Shown here: positions 27,516 through 37,239 of the stretch, in pieces
How positions within the stretch are numbered: the stretch's first letter is position 1
Layout of the letters: every line of letters begins with the position of its first letter
Assembly: GCF_005863245.1 (NCBI RefSeq)
Contig: NZ_VBUT01000004.1
Span: 496,001-560,000 of the forward strand
DNA: 64,000 nt
Source of the DNA: Nocardia cyriacigeorgica
GTDB lineage: Bacteria; Actinomycetota; Actinomycetes; Mycobacteriales; Mycobacteriaceae
Direction of reading: 5' to 3'
Notes under the pieces: generated by a model
What the model was told of the DNA's origin: nothing
Seen by the model: only the letters and a program-made list of their open reading frames with translations
Databases searched by the model: none
Made by a program: the position numbers and the translations under genes

Positions 27516-28595
27516 GTGCTCGACTTCATTTATTACCCGGTGTCCTGGATCCTCTGGTTCTGGCACCGGGTCTTCGGGTTCGCCTTCGGCGCGGACAACG
27601 GACTCACCTGGGCGCTGGCCGTGGTGTTCCTGGTGTTCACGCTGCGGTTGGTGCTCTACAAGCCATTCGTGAAGCAGGTGCGCACCACCAAGCAGATGCA
27701 GGAGTTGCAGCCCCAGATCAAGGAGCTGCAGAAGAAGTACAAGAACGACCGCCAGAAGATGGCGCTGGAGATGCAGAAGCTCCAGAAGGAGAACGGCTTC
27801 AACCCGCTCATGGGCTGCCTGCCGATCCTTGCTCAGGTGCCGGTGTTCCTCGGTCTGTTCCACGTGCTGCGCTCGTTCAACCGGACCGGGCACGGGTTCG
27901 GTCAGCTCGGCATGGATCCGTACACCAACGCGCACACGCCGAACTATGTCTTCAGCGCGGCCGACGTGCAGTCGTTCCTGAGCGCGCGCATCTTCGGCGC
28001 GCCGATCTCCGCGTTCATCACCACCCCGGCCAACGAGCTGCTGGCCTTCGAGGATTACGGCGGCATTCCGAGCCGGATCTCCATTGCCGCCGTCGCGATC
28101 CCGCTGATGGTCATCGCCTCGGTGGCCACGCACTTCAATGCCCGCGCCTCGGTCCAGCGGCAGACCCCGGAGGCCGCGGCCAACCCGCAGGCCGCCCTGA
28201 TGAACAAGCTGGCGCTGTGGGTGTTCCCGCTCGGTGTGCTCGTCGGTGGTCCGTTCCTGCCGATCGCCATCCTGCTGTACTGGGTCTCCAACAACATCTG
28301 GACCTACGGGCAGCAGCACCTGGTCTTCGGACGCATGGCCAAGGAAGAAGAAGCCAAGAAGCAGGCCAAGCTCGAGCAGCGGGCGCAGAACGCGCCGAAG
28401 CCGGGCGCCAAGCCGGTCGACACCCGGAAGAAGCAGGCGCCCGCGGCCGCGGCGACCGACGAGGACACCGCCACCACCAACGGTGCGGCTCCGGTGGCAA
28501 AGGCGTCGGGCAAGCCGGCCGGCGGCCAGAAGCGTCCTGGCGGTCAGAAGAAGTCGGGCAATCGCGGCCGGGCCAATCAGAAACGCCGCCGCTGA
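27516..28595 (+). CDS. yidC: Membrane protein insertase YidC
   Basis: A 359-residue Oxa1/YidC-family insertase. It starts (GTG at 27516) [20 protein letters not shown] and has five transmembrane helices, with the conserved cytoplasmic loop [19 protein letters not shown] after helix 1 and [19 protein letters not shown] in helix 2. The C-terminal 80 residues are basic and Gln/Lys/Ala-rich ([19 protein letters not shown]), suited to ribosome contact. It forms an operon with rnpA and yidD upstream and the jag gene downstream. Confidence 0.95.
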   Translation: MLDFIYYPVSWILWFWHRVFGFAFGADNGLTWALAVVFLVFTLRLVLYKPFVKQVRTTKQMQELQPQIKELQKKYKNDRQKMALEMQKLQKENGFNPLMGCLPILAQVPVFLGLFHVLRSFNRTGHGFGQLGMDPYTNAHTPNYVFSAADVQSFLSARIFGAPISAFITTPANELLAFEDYGGIPSRISIAAVAIPLMVIASVATHFNARASVQRQTPEAAANPQAALMNKLALWVFPLGVLVGGPFLPIAILLYWVSNNIWTYGQQHLVFGRMAKEEEAKKQAKLEQRAQNAPKPGAKPVDTRKKQAPAAAATDEDTATTNGAAPVAKASGKPAGGQKRPGGQKKSGNRGRANQKRRR

Positions 28596-28708
28596 GTCCG
28601 CTCAGCTGAGCCCATTCGATCCGTGGGAGACCACGATCGCCGAGCAACCCCTTGATCGCGGCGCATCCGGACACCCGGTGGCCGCGACGAGCAGATGAAG
28701 GAAATCAC

Positions 28709-29257
28709 ATGACAGTTGAGAGCGACGGAGGGGACGCCACTGTGGCAACGACGATGGTTGATGCCGACACCGAAGCGGCCGACGTGACCGATGCCGAGGA
28801 AGCGCTCATCGAAGAGGGTGAGATCGCGGGCGACTACCTGGAGCAGTTGCTCGACGTGCTCGACTTCGACGGCGATATCGATCTGGACGTCGAGGGCGAC
28901 CGCGCGGTCGTGAGCATCGACGGCGGCCGCGACCTGTCGAAGCTCGTCGGCCGCAATGGCGAGGTGCTCGACGCGCTGCAGGAGCTGACTCGCCTCGCCG
29001 TCCAGCAGGCGACCGGCGTGCGCAGCCGGCTCATGCTGGATGTCGCGGGCTGGCGCGCCAAGCGTCGCGAGGAGCTGAGCGCGCTCGGCACCGCCGCCGC
29101 CAAGCGGGTGCAGGAGACCGGCGCCCCGGAGTCGCTGGCTCCAATGACGCCGTTCGAGCGCAAGATCGTGCACGACGCCGTCGCCGCCGTCGATGGTGTG
29201 GCGAGCGAGAGTGAGGGCGTGGAACCCAACCGGCACGTGGTTGTCGTTCCGGCGTGA
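28709..29257 (+). CDS. jag: RNA-binding protein Jag/KhpB (KH and R3H domains)
   Basis: A 182-residue protein with an acidic N-terminus, a KH-like domain (about 60-125: VSIDGGRDLSKLVGRNGEVLDALQ, where GRNG is the RNA-binding loop) and an R3H-type C-terminal domain (FERKIVHDAVAAVDGVASESEGVEPNRHVVV). Jag/KhpB proteins bind RNA and are linked to cell elongation and YidC. The ATG at 28709 has AAGGAA 6 bases upstream. It follows yidC as in most Gram-positive bacteria. Confidence 0.92.
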   Translation: MTVESDGGDATVATTMVDADTEAADVTDAEEALIEEGEIAGDYLEQLLDVLDFDGDIDLDVEGDRAVVSIDGGRDLSKLVGRNGEVLDALQELTRLAVQQATGVRSRLMLDVAGWRAKRREELSALGTAAAKRVQETGAPESLAPMTPFERKIVHDAVAAVDGVASESEGVEPNRHVVVVPA

Positions 29258-29308
29258 CGGATAGACCGGCACGCCCCGTGCGCTGACGGGGTGGGCAATG
29301 GTTGGATA

Positions 29309-29340
29309 GGGCCTCGGGTCTTCGGACCGGGGCCCTTCTC
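29309..29340 (+). terminator. Terminator after jag
   Basis: A GC-rich stem with one bulge, GGGCCTCGGGTC (29309-29320) and GACCGGGGCCC, followed by TTCTCCATTTC. It ends the rpmH-to-jag operon. Confidence 0.65.
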
Positions 29341-29391
29341 CATTTCTGGCCGACGGTGCCCGGCACCGATTTTCGATGACGCTCGGAAGGA

Positions 29392-29407
29392 TGTTTCACG
29401 TGGAACG
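29392..29407. promoter_or_regulatory. parS: parS site overlapping the rsmG start region
   Basis: TGTTTCACGTGGAACG matches 14 of 16 positions of the consensus TGTTTCACGTGAAACA. It lies between the GGAAGG ribosome binding site and the probable GTG start of rsmG, and contains the GTG. Confidence 0.75.
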
Positions 29408-30143
29408 AGATCTCGGCGGAGCGACCGAGTTGCCGGCCGAGCTGGAGCCGCCGGCGGTGGCCGCCACGGTCTTCGGTGACCGTCTCGAACTCGCGCGCCG
29501 CTACTGTGCCGCTCTGGCGACCGCCGGCGTCGAGCGCGGGTTGATCGGTCCGCGTGAAGTGCCCCGTCTCTGGGACCGCCACATTCTGAATTGCGCTGTC
29601 ATTGGTGAGTTGATTCCGGAGGGTGCGTCGGTCGTCGATATCGGTAGTGGCGCGGGGCTGCCCGGTATTCCGCTGGCGATCGCCCGGCCTGATCTGCGAA
29701 TTACCTTGGTGGAGCCGCTGTTGCGTCGCACGATCTTTCTGAGTGAGTTCATCGAGGAGGCGGGCCTCGACGTGGCCGTCGTGCGCGGCCGCGCGGAACA
29801 GTCGGGTGTGATCCATGAGGCCGGTGGCGCGGACGTCGTCACCTCGCGTGCGGTGGCTCCGCTGGCGAAGCTGGCGCAGTGGTCCCTCCCCCTCGTGCAC
29901 GAGCACGGACGGATGCTCGCACTCAAAGGTGTCAGTGCAGCCGAGGAATTGGCCCGCGATGCGGACGCGCTCGCTCGGGCCGGAGCCGGCAAGGCCGAGG
30001 TGCTGGAGTGCGGGGTCGGGATCGTGGAGACGCCGACGCTTGTCATCAGCGCCGAGCGCCTCCCCCGCTCCGAGCGACCCGCGAAAACGCGCCCACAGAA
30101 GTCTGCGCGACGAGCGGCGCGGGCCGCCCGGAAGGCCAACTGA
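29400..30143 (+). CDS. rsmG: 16S rRNA (guanine(527)-N(7))-methyltransferase RsmG
   Basis: A protein of about 247 residues that methylates G527 of 16S rRNA (loss gives low-level streptomycin resistance). It has [20 protein letters not shown] and the SAM-binding loop [20 protein letters not shown]. The C-terminal tail is basic ([17 protein letters not shown]). GGAAGG abuts the ATG at 29391 but is 9 bases from the in-frame GTG at 29400, so GTG is preferred; a further ATG at 29376 is also in frame. Precedes parAB as in M. tuberculosis. Confidence 0.93.
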   Translation: MERDLGGATELPAELEPPAVAATVFGDRLELARRYCAALATAGVERGLIGPREVPRLWDRHILNCAVIGELIPEGASVVDIGSGAGLPGIPLAIARPDLRITLVEPLLRRTIFLSEFIEEAGLDVAVVRGRAEQSGVIHEAGGADVVTSRAVAPLAKLAQWSLPLVHEHGRMLALKGVSAAEELARDADALARAGAGKAEVLECGVGIVETPTLVISAERLPRSERPAKTRPQKSARRAARAARKAN

Positions 30144-30457
30144 TCGCTTTCGGTGGCCGATGTTTCACGGGAAACATGGCCTAGCGCACGCGAATGGTCA
30201 CGGATCCGCGTGTCGTGCGCGCGTCACCGCGATTCAGCTTTCTAATCCCGCTCGGTGCTGGCAAGCTAATGGGCGTCGGGCGTGAGCGTTGGTGCCACGG
30301 AGGGATGTGGATGTCACAGCGGCAGAAGCTCCGCTCGGTCGATCGGGCGCCGCGGTCCCGGTTGAGCATCAAGTTCGATCCGACACGGCTTGTTTGAAGA
30401 CACGGCGCCGACCTTTTCGGGGCACGTGATCTGGAGTTCTCGCGTTAGGAGCTGTCT
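30144..30457. other. rsmG-parA intergenic region
   Basis: 314 bases with a parS site at its left end and no convincing gene. A 67-codon frame at 30194 lacks a ribosome binding site and family features. It should hold the parAB promoter. Confidence 0.5.
30161..30176. promoter_or_regulatory. parS: parS site
   Basis: TGTTTCACGGGAAACA, one base from the consensus (G for T at the ninth-tenth step of the centre). 17 bases after the rsmG stop. Confidence 0.82.
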
Positions 30458-31465
30458 ATGTCGAGCGGTTCAGCGAATGTTTCACGGGAAACATCGCGAG
30501 TTCCGGGAATGCTGGATTCCAGCAACGCCGGTCCGGAAACATTCGGAAGCACACCGTTCGGGCACATCTCCCCCAGTGAGACCCCGATTGCGGCGGAGGC
30601 GCACCGCGCGAGTCAGATACTGCATCCAGGAAAGGTGACAGTGCCGAAACCGCATGAGCAACGGATCATCACGATCGCTAACCAGAAGGGCGGCGTCGGT
30701 AAGACGACCACCGCGGTCAATCTGGCGGCCGCCCTGGCGCATCAGGGGATGAAGGTGCTCGTGATCGATCTCGATCCGCAGGGCAATGCCAGCACTGCAC
30801 TCGGGGTCGAACACCACTCGGGTGTGCCGTCGAGCTATGAACTGCTCATCGGCGAGATCTCGGTCAAAGACGCGATTCAGCAGAGCCCGCACAGTGAACG
30901 GCTGCTCTGCATTCCGGCCACCATCGACCTCGCCGGAGCCGAGATCGAATTGGTCTCCATGGTCGCGCGGGAGGGCAGGCTGAAGGCCGCCATCCAGGAG
31001 GCCAATATCGCCGGCTACGACATCGACTACGTGATGATCGACTGCCCGCCGTCACTGGGGCTGCTGACGGTGAACGCGATGGTCGCGGCAAAGGAAGTGC
31101 TGATTCCCATCCAGTGCGAGTACTACGCGCTCGAAGGTGTCGGTCAGCTGATCCGCAATATCGGGCTGGTCCAGTCGCACCTCAATCCCGAACTGCACGT
31201 CTCCACCGTGATCCTCACGATGTACGACGGCCGCACCAAACTCGCCGACCAGGTGGCCGAGGAGGTGCGCGGTCACTTCGGTGATGTGGTGCTGCGGTCG
31301 GTCATCCCGCGCAGTGTGAAGGTCTCGGAGGCGCCCGGCTACGGCATGACGGTGCTGGATTACGATCCCGGTTCGCGAGGGGCGATGAGCTACCTTGATG
31401 CCGGTCGGGAAATCGCGGCTCGCGCGGCGGCGAAGCGCGCGGCCGTCACCGAAGGTGCCCAGTGA
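30458..31465 (+). CDS. parA: Chromosome partitioning ATPase ParA
   Basis: A 335-residue Walker-type ATPase that moves ParB-parS complexes. The deviant Walker A is [16 protein letters not shown] (about residues 73-88); also [14 protein letters not shown] and [17 protein letters not shown]. The first 65 residues are a poorly conserved extension. The ATG at 30458 has AGGAG 7 bases upstream, so this extension is translated, and codons about 7-12 are formed by a parS site (30478-30493). Followed by parB after 49 bases. Confidence 0.95.
   Translation: MSSGSANVSRETSRVPGMLDSSNAGPETFGSTPFGHISPSETPIAAEAHRASQILHPGKVTVPKPHEQRIITIANQKGGVGKTTTAVNLAAALAHQGMKVLVIDLDPQGNASTALGVEHHSGVPSSYELLIGEISVKDAIQQSPHSERLLCIPATIDLAGAEIELVSMVAREGRLKAAIQEANIAGYDIDYVMIDCPPSLGLLTVNAMVAAKEVLIPIQCEYYALEGVGQLIRNIGLVQSHLNPELHVSTVILTMYDGRTKLADQVAEEVRGHFGDVVLRSVIPRSVKVSEAPGYGMTVLDYDPGSRGAMSYLDAGREIAARAAAKRAAVTEGAQ
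30478..30493. promoter_or_regulatory. parS: parS site inside parA coding sequence
   Basis: TGTTTCACGGGAAACA, identical to the site at 30161-30176. It lies 20 bases after the parA start codon. Confidence 0.82.
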
Positions 31466-31514
31466 CGCAGGCCGAACGGACCTGTGGCGGTGGAACGAGA
31501 AAGGGGTAGGCCCG

Positions 31515-32531
31515 ATGAGTCAGGCGAAGAAGGGTGGTCTGGGACGCGGTCTGGCCGCGTTGATCCCGACCGGACCGGCGTCGACCGGTCTCGGTGACGC
31601 GGCCGCGAGTGTGGTCATCGGGGTCGATCCCGGACCGCTGCAGCCCGCCACCGCATACCTGCATCGGGTGCCCGACTCCCCCGCGACCGCCCCCGAACTC
31701 GACTCCCCCGGCGACGCCGTCTATCGGGAGATCCCGCCGGACGCCATCGAGCCGAATCCGAAGCAGCCGCGTCAGGTCTTCCAGGAAGACGCGCTCGCCG
31801 AGTTGGTGCATTCGATTCGCGAATTCGGGCTCATGCAGCCGATCGTGGTGCGCCGCCTGGAGTCCGATCCCGAGCGCTATCAGCTCGTCATGGGTGAGCG
31901 CCGCTGGCGCGCCTGCCAGGAAGCCGGCTTGACCGCCATTCCGGCCATCGTCCGGGAGACCGACGACGGCTCGATGCTGCGCGACGCACTGCTGGAGAAC
32001 ATCCATCGCGTGCAGCTCAATCCCCTCGAAGAGGCGGCCGCCTATCAGCAGCTGCTCGAGGAGTTCGACGTCACCCACGAGGAACTGGCGGACCGGATCG
32101 GCCGCTCGCGTTCGGCGGTGACGAATATGATCCGGCTGCTGAAGCTGCCGGTGCCGGTGCAGCGGCGGGTCGCAGCCGGTGTGCTGTCCGCGGGCCATGC
32201 GCGGGCGCTGCTCGGTTTGGAGGGTGGAGCCGACGCACAGGAGGTGCTGGCGGCCCGCATCGTGGCCGAGGGCATGTCGGTGCGTGCGACCGAGGAAGCG
32301 GTGACGCTGGCGAACCGGGAACCGGAGAACGCCGCGCCCCCCTCCCCCCGCCGCAAGCCGATGCACGCGCCGGGGTTACAGGATGTGGCCGAGCGTCTCT
32401 CGGAGTCGTTCGACACGCGCGTGACGGTGAGTCTGGGCAAGCGCAAGGGCAAGATCGTCGTCGAGTTCGGCTCGGTCGATGATCTCGAGCGCATTGTCGG
32501 ATTGATGCAGCAGAACAACATCGCAACATAA
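31515..32531 (+). CDS. parB: Chromosome partitioning protein ParB
   Basis: A 338-residue CTPase DNA clamp. Its N-terminus is [14 protein letters not shown] (ParA-interacting). The CTP-binding domain (about 70-165) has [40 protein letters not shown] and [14 protein letters not shown]. The HTH domain (about 175-270) has [23 protein letters not shown]. The C-terminal dimer domain is at about 290-338. ATG at 31515 with AAAGGGG upstream. It binds the parS sites of this region and spreads over the origin. Confidence 0.96.
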   Translation: MSQAKKGGLGRGLAALIPTGPASTGLGDAAASVVIGVDPGPLQPATAYLHRVPDSPATAPELDSPGDAVYREIPPDAIEPNPKQPRQVFQEDALAELVHSIREFGLMQPIVVRRLESDPERYQLVMGERRWRACQEAGLTAIPAIVRETDDGSMLRDALLENIHRVQLNPLEEAAAYQQLLEEFDVTHEELADRIGRSRSAVTNMIRLLKLPVPVQRRVAAGVLSAGHARALLGLEGGADAQEVLAARIVAEGMSVRATEEAVTLANREPENAAPPSPRRKPMHAPGLQDVAERLSESFDTRVTVSLGKRKGKIVVEFGSVDDLERIVGLMQQNNIAT

Positions 32532-32696
32532 CGAAAATAGAGCCTGTGCACCCGTAACCCTCGACCTGGCACCGAAACGTCACTGTGACGGTGCCCGAAA
32601 ATCGCACAGAGCCCCGAACCGAACAGCACAGTGACGTGGAATGAGGCGGGTTCGCTTGATCGCATATTCTTGCTGGCGAGAAGACAGTGATGCGGC

Positions 32697-33476
32697 GTGA
32701 GCGTGGATGAATCGGACAGCTGGAGGCTGAGCAGAGCGGTGTCGACCAGCGTCACACCACTAACCCTGGACGGGCTGGATCAACTGCCCGCGCATGCTCG
32801 GCGCTGTGTGTTCTGGGAAATCGATCCGGCCGTGGCCGCCGACTCTCAGGAATTCAGCGATCCGGTCTTCGAGAAGGAAGCCTGGCTGTCGACGGTCATG
32901 CTGGAGTGGGGCTCCTGCGGCCAGATCGCCACCGTCGACGGGAACGCCGCCGGCTGCGCGCTCTACGCTCCGCCGAGCGCCGTACCCCGCGCCACGCTGT
33001 TCCCCACCTCCCCCGTGAGCCCGGATGCCATCCTGCTGACCACGCTGCGGGCCGAGCCGCCGCACCAGGACTCCGATATCGGGTACCGGCTGATTCAGGC
33101 CGTGGTGACCGATCTGATGCGCCGCGGTGTGCGGGCACTGGAGGTCTTCGGGCTCAGGGGCGACCCGCCCAGCACCGCGCTGTCGGATCGCACCATGGGG
33201 TCGATGACGCTGATGGAACGCATCGCGACCCCGGTGCGGGACCGGCTGCGCCCCTCCGGCCGCGCCACCGCGCGCTGTGCGCCGGAAACCTGCATGATCG
33301 ACGCCGACTTCCTGGAGGAGGCGGGGTTCGAGGTCGTCGCACCGCATCACCGGTTCCCCCGGCTGCGGCTGGAACTCGACTCCGACCACGGCTGGAAGGA
33401 AGACGTCGAGCGCGCGCTGGATCAGCTGCTCGCGGCCGCCTCGATGACGGAGCCGACCCGCGTGCTCAGCCTCTGA
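32697..33476 (+). CDS. GNAT-like acetyltransferase (Rv3916-like)
   Basis: A 259-residue protein downstream of parB on the same strand, matching the position of Rv3916c. The middle (about 75-165) shows a GNAT-like pattern: IATVDGNAAGCALYAPP, ILLTTLRAEPPHQDSDIGYRLIQ (acetyl-CoA loop region) and RRGVRALEVFGLRGD. The C-terminal part has a second conserved strand region DADFLEEAGFEVVAPHHRFPRLRLEL. The substrate is unknown. GTG start at 32697; another GTG at 32703 is possible. Confidence 0.72.
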   Translation: MSVDESDSWRLSRAVSTSVTPLTLDGLDQLPAHARRCVFWEIDPAVAADSQEFSDPVFEKEAWLSTVMLEWGSCGQIATVDGNAAGCALYAPPSAVPRATLFPTSPVSPDAILLTTLRAEPPHQDSDIGYRLIQAVVTDLMRRGVRALEVFGLRGDPPSTALSDRTMGSMTLMERIATPVRDRLRPSGRATARCAPETCMIDADFLEEAGFEVVAPHHRFPRLRLELDSDHGWKEDVERALDQLLAAASMTEPTRVLSL

Positions 33477-33497
33477 CCAGCGCGATACAGGCATAAG

Positions 33498-33535
33498 AAG
33501 CTGCCCCGCCGGCAACAGGTCCGGCGGGGCAGCTT
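33498..33535. terminator. Bidirectional terminator between the GNAT-like gene and cwlM
   Basis: Perfect 15-bp arms AAGCTGCCCCGCCGG (33498-33512) and CCGGCGGGGCAGCTT (33521-33535) with an 8-base loop between two convergent genes. Confidence 0.85.
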
Positions 33536-33550
33536 CGTAGCTGGGGAAGT

Positions 33551-34741
33551 TTATCCGCGGTCGGCGGCGGCGAGTTCCTCGGCGAGCAGTTCGGCGAAGG
33601 TGTAGGTGCCGGTCGGCTGGTCGTCCTGGCCGAGCAGGTAGAGCCGCTTCACCGACACCAGGATGGCCTCGGCGATGACGTCACGCATGCGCGGGTTCGT
33701 GAGCACCGAGGCGTCGTATTCGTTTGTCAGATACCCGATATCGACCTGCACCGTCGGCATTTTGGTGAGCCGCAGCAGATCCCAGGTGCGCTGATGGGTG
33801 CGGCAGTCCTGCAACGAGGTCCGGGCCACCACCTCACGCTGGATGAAGCCCGCGAGCACCTGCCCGATCATCGACACCGAGCCGTGCGAATTGCCGAAGT
33901 AGAAGCCTGCCACGCCGTTGGCCGAGGAGCTGGGGTTGTTGGCGCAGCGCAGCGAGATCATCAGGTCGGCGTCGAAGGCGTTGGAGGTCTCCGCCCGTTC
34001 GGCGTCGGTGGGGTTGGCGCCCCACGGCCGCGAGAGGAAGGTCTCCATGCCGGTGGCGGCCATCCGGCCCTCCAGCCGGCTGGCCAGATCCCAGAGGATC
34101 TCCGACTCGTAGACGTCACCGAATTCGGTCGGGACGGCCTGGCCCTTGTCGGGTCCGCCGAGACCGGGATCGATGACGATGCGCTTGCCCGTCAGCTGCG
34201 GGCCCGCGCGATGCACCACCTCTTCCTCGGCGATGCGATGCGGATTGCCGCCGGTGACCCTGGCACCGAGCAGATCCAGCGACCGCAGCGTGTCCGGGCC
34301 GCAGATGCCGTCGGCGGACAGGCCGATCTCGCGCTGGAAGGCGGTCAGGCCGTCATGGGTGTGCGGGCCGAAGTAGCCGTCCACCCGGTGCACGTAGAAG
34401 CCGAGGTCTTGCAGCCTGCGCTGCAATGTCGCCACGTCGTCGCCGTAGAGCGGGGCCGACAGCTGGTAGATCAGCGTGCGTGCGCCGAGCCGGTAGGAGG
34501 CCTCTTTCAGAGCCCGGTATGTCGCCGGACCGACCACCCCGTCCACCAGCAGCCCGCGATGCTGCTGGAAGGCGCGCACCGCGGAATCGAGCTGGTGATC
34601 GAAGGTGGCGTCGGTGTCTTTCCAGTACTCACGCGCGTCGTCGCCATCGGCGTTGTGCTCGTGCAGGAAACCCAGACTTGCCAGGGTGCTCCGAACCTCT
34701 GCGACGGCTGGACCGGTATCGCCGTGACGAAGTCGGTGCAT
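33551..34741 (-). CDS. cwlM: CwlM, peptidoglycan amidase-like regulator
   Basis: A 396-residue protein: two N-terminal PGRP-type peptidoglycan-binding repeats (about 1-80 and 85-165: AFQQHRGLLVDGVVGPATYRAL, and FYVHRVDGYFGPHTHDGLTAF), then an amidase_3 domain (about 195-375: KRIVIDPGLGGPDKGQA, YESEILWDLASRLEG, ADLMISLRCANN). In M. tuberculosis CwlM is a catalytically weak cytoplasmic regulator of MurA, phosphorylated by PknB near its C-terminus. The matching tail PTGTYTFAELLAEEL with its threonines is kept here. A position with His in active amidases reads LRCANN instead of LHAN, consistent with lost activity. Start at 34739-34741. Confidence 0.9.
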   Translation of the reverse strand: MHRLRHGDTGPAVAEVRSTLASLGFLHEHNADGDDAREYWKDTDATFDHQLDSAVRAFQQHRGLLVDGVVGPATYRALKEASYRLGARTLIYQLSAPLYGDDVATLQRRLQDLGFYVHRVDGYFGPHTHDGLTAFQREIGLSADGICGPDTLRSLDLLGARVTGGNPHRIAEEEVVHRAGPQLTGKRIVIDPGLGGPDKGQAVPTEFGDVYESEILWDLASRLEGRMAATGMETFLSRPWGANPTDAERAETSNAFDADLMISLRCANNPSSSANGVAGFYFGNSHGSVSMIGQVLAGFIQREVVARTSLQDCRTHQRTWDLLRLTKMPTVQVDIGYLTNEYDASVLTNPRMRDVIAEAILVSVKRLYLLGQDDQPTGTYTFAELLAEELAAADRG

Positions 34742-34923
34742 GCGTGAGAGCCCTTTCCCTTCCGTCAGCCCGGGTACCCACTCATGCGATGGGTTATACC
34801 CTCGCACAACCGGAGCATCGGTCGATTGTCTCAGACCCGGACCGGATTTCGGCAATTCCGGGTCTGGGCATACTACGGCGCGTCGCCGGTGTGCGTTGCC
34901 TTACGGCGGAGTTCGCCGCGATC

Positions 34924-35250
34924 TCAGATGACGCCGTCGAGTTCGCGCAGCAGGGCGGCTTTGCCCTTGGCCCCGACGATCTGCTTGACCGGCTTGCCAC
35001 CGGCGAACAGCATCATAGTGGGCAGCGACAGGATCTGATAATCCTTGGCGGTGACCGGGTTGGCGTCCACGTCCAGCTTGGCGACGGTCAGCTTATCGGC
35101 ATGGGTGCCCGCGATCTCCTCCAGCACCGGCGCGACCATCTTGCAGGGGCCGCACCAGTCCGCCCAGAAGTCGACCAGAACCGGCTTCTCGCTGAGCAGG
35201 ACGTCATCGGCGAAGGTGGCGTCGGTGACGGTGATGGTGGATTCGGACAT
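34924..35250 (-). CDS. trxA: Thioredoxin
   Basis: A 108-residue thioredoxin with the active site WCGPCK (Cys33, Cys36), DFWADWCGPC context, LDVDANPVTAKDYQILSLPTMMLF with the cis-proline, and a normal length. It is reduced by the thioredoxin reductase encoded 41 bases upstream. GAGGAG lies 9 bases before the ATG. Confidence 0.97.
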   Translation of the reverse strand: MSESTITVTDATFADDVLLSEKPVLVDFWADWCGPCKMVAPVLEEIAGTHADKLTVAKLDVDANPVTAKDYQILSLPTMMLFAGGKPVKQIVGAKGKAALLRELDGVI

Positions 35251-35291
35251 GGGTGTTCTCCTCTAGCAGGTGAAATGCGCGGTGCGCCGGA

Positions 35292-36278
35292 TCAGTTGGC
35301 GGGGACCGCGACCGGGCGTCCGGCGTGGTCGAGGGTGTTGGCGGTGATATCGCCCTGTTCGGCGAGCCACCGCTCGGCGTCGATCGCGGCGCGGCAGCCG
35401 GTGCCCGCGGCGGTGATCGCCTGCCGGTAGGTGTGGTCGACCAGGTCGCCCGCGGCGAAGACGCCGGGCACCGCGGTGGCGGTGGACGGGTCGGCCACCT
35501 TCACATAGCCCTCGTCGTCGAGTTCGACCTGGCCGCGCACCAGTTCGCTGCGCGGGTCGTGGCCGATCGCGACGAACATGCCGGTGGCGGCGAGCTCGGA
35601 GGTTTCGCCGGTGCGGGTGTCGCGCAGGGTGAGGCTGGTCACGCTGGTGTCGCCGTTGACCCGCACGACCTCGGCGTTGGTGACGAAGCGGATCTTCTCG
35701 TTGGCCTTGGCCCGTTCCAGCATGATGCGCGAGGCGCGGAACTCGTCGCGGCGGTGCACGACGGTGACGCTGGAGGCGAACTTGGTGAGGAAGGTCGCCT
35801 CCTCCATGGCCGAATCGCCGCCGCCGACCACGACGATGTCCTGGCCCTTGAAGAAGAAGCCGTCGCAGGTGGCGCACGCGCTCACGCCGCGGCCGAGCAG
35901 TTCCTGCTCACCGGGGACGCCGAGGTAGCGGGCGGCCGAGCCCATGGCGAGGATGATGGCGTAGGCCTCGAAGGTCTCATCGCCCACGGTGACCTTCTTG
36001 ACCGGTCCGCGCAGGTCGATGGCGTCGACGTCTTCGGTGCGGATGTCGGCGCCGAAGCGCTTGGCCTGGTCGCGCATCTGCTCCATCAGGTCCGGGCCCA
36101 TGATGCCGTCGCGGAAGCCGGGGAAGTTCTCGACCTCGGTGGTGGTCATGAGGGCGCCACCGAACTGCGTTCCCTCGAACAGCAGCGGCTGGAGTTCCGC
36201 GCGGGCCGCGTAGACGGCGGCGGTGTAGCCGGCGGGGCCGGAGCCGACGATGATCAGGTCGCGAACTGGCGTGCTCAT
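35292..36278 (-). CDS. trxB: Thioredoxin-disulfide reductase
   Basis: A 328-residue FAD/NADPH enzyme. The FAD site is GSGPAGYTA (12-20), the redox pair Cys135-Cys138 in ACATCDG, the NADPH site [15 protein letters not shown], and the FAD tail [30 protein letters not shown] lies upstream of the ATG at 36278. It transfers electrons from NADPH to thioredoxin. The sigM-rsmA-trxB-trxA-cwlM order equals Rv3911-Rv3915 of M. tuberculosis. Confidence 0.97.
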   Translation of the reverse strand: MSTPVRDLIIVGSGPAGYTAAVYAARAELQPLLFEGTQFGGALMTTTEVENFPGFRDGIMGPDLMEQMRDQAKRFGADIRTEDVDAIDLRGPVKKVTVGDETFEAYAIILAMGSAARYLGVPGEQELLGRGVSACATCDGFFFKGQDIVVVGGGDSAMEEATFLTKFASSVTVVHRRDEFRASRIMLERAKANEKIRFVTNAEVVRVNGDTSVTSLTLRDTRTGETSELAATGMFVAIGHDPRSELVRGQVELDDEGYVKVADPSTATAVPGVFAAGDLVDHTYRQAITAAGTGCRAAIDAERWLAEQGDITANTLDHAGRPVAVPAN

Positions 36279-36355
36279 GGGGCCCTTCCGAAAGACATCA
36301 ACGGGACGTGTCGGTCAACAACAGGGTAAACGCACTTGTTCCCCGGGTGAGCGGG

Positions 36356-37135
36356 CTATCCGATGTCGGTGACGGTCAACACTCTCGGCTCGCCCGCGGT
36401 GCAGCCGGGCTCCACGACCAGGGCGGTGATCTTGCCCGGTGCGGTGCCCGCGAGCAGGATCAGCACGGCGTCCTGCCCGCGGAAGGTGATGTCGGAGGAG
36501 CCGAGGACCTTGCGGTCGTATCCGGCGGCCGCCACACATCCGGCGAGTTCGGTGGAATCGGCGAGCGGGCCACGGACGTCGTGGCGGCCGAGGACGCCGA
36601 GCGCGACCGTCGAATCGAGATCCTCGCCGGGGGCCACATCGACGGTGGTCGGCCCGGCGGTGGGGCTCACCGTGTTGTCCTGGCGCACCGTGGTGATCGC
36701 GATGGCCGCGCAGGCGATCACCGCGACGACGGCCGCGGCGGCGGTGAGCACGCGCATCCGCCGGCGGCGGCGCTCGTCCAGCGAGACCACCGAAGTTGTT
36801 GGCGTATCACGTGTTTCGTGCCGCCGAACGGGTAGTTGTTCCGATATCCGTGCGGTCGGTTCCTGATCCGATTCGGCGTGCCCGAGTTCCTCGGCCCATT
36901 GCCGCAGCCGCATCGCCACGTCGTCGGGCATCGGATGGATGATGCGGTCGTCCCGGCCGAGGTCGCGCAGGTGGGCGCTGACCTCGTCGAGGGACCGTAG
37001 ATAACGCTGGGCCTCCGGATCGCCGTGGACCGCGGGCCACAACTGTTCGCTCAGTTCGCGCGAGAGGTTGTCGGCGTGCAGGTCGGCGAGCAGCTCCGCC
37101 GAATACGGAGGCTGCGGAACGGATCGGGTCGCCAT
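36356..37135 (-). CDS. rsmA: Anti-sigma-M factor RsmA-like membrane protein
   Basis: A 259-residue single-pass protein: cytoplasmic N-terminal part (about 1-125, with RRRRRMRVL just before the membrane), one transmembrane helix (about 129-150) and an extracytoplasmic domain of about 110 residues (GVLGRHDVRGPLADSTELAGCVAAAGY). It is encoded directly after sigM, like Rv3912, so it probably holds SigM inactive at the membrane. The sequence lacks a clear zinc-binding HxxxCxxC motif. GGAGG precedes the ATG. Confidence 0.82.
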   Translation of the reverse strand: MATRSVPQPPYSAELLADLHADNLSRELSEQLWPAVHGDPEAQRYLRSLDEVSAHLRDLGRDDRIIHPMPDDVAMRLRQWAEELGHAESDQEPTARISEQLPVRRHETRDTPTTSVVSLDERRRRRMRVLTAAAAVVAVIACAAIAITTVRQDNTVSPTAGPTTVDVAPGEDLDSTVALGVLGRHDVRGPLADSTELAGCVAAAGYDRKVLGSSDITFRGQDAVLILLAGTAPGKITALVVEPGCTAGEPRVLTVTDIG

Positions 37136-37239
37136 CGCACCTCCAAGTGTTCTTACATTTGACCTTGCACGCAGCCGGGCGAATGCCAGGCGGCGGTTAC
37201 ATCGTCTCGTGGTTCGTCACTATTACTGACGCAACAGGG

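Noticed and set aside
30194..30397. 67-codon frame between rsmG and parA
   Set aside because: No ribosome binding site or family features; the region is better explained as promoter and parS DNA.
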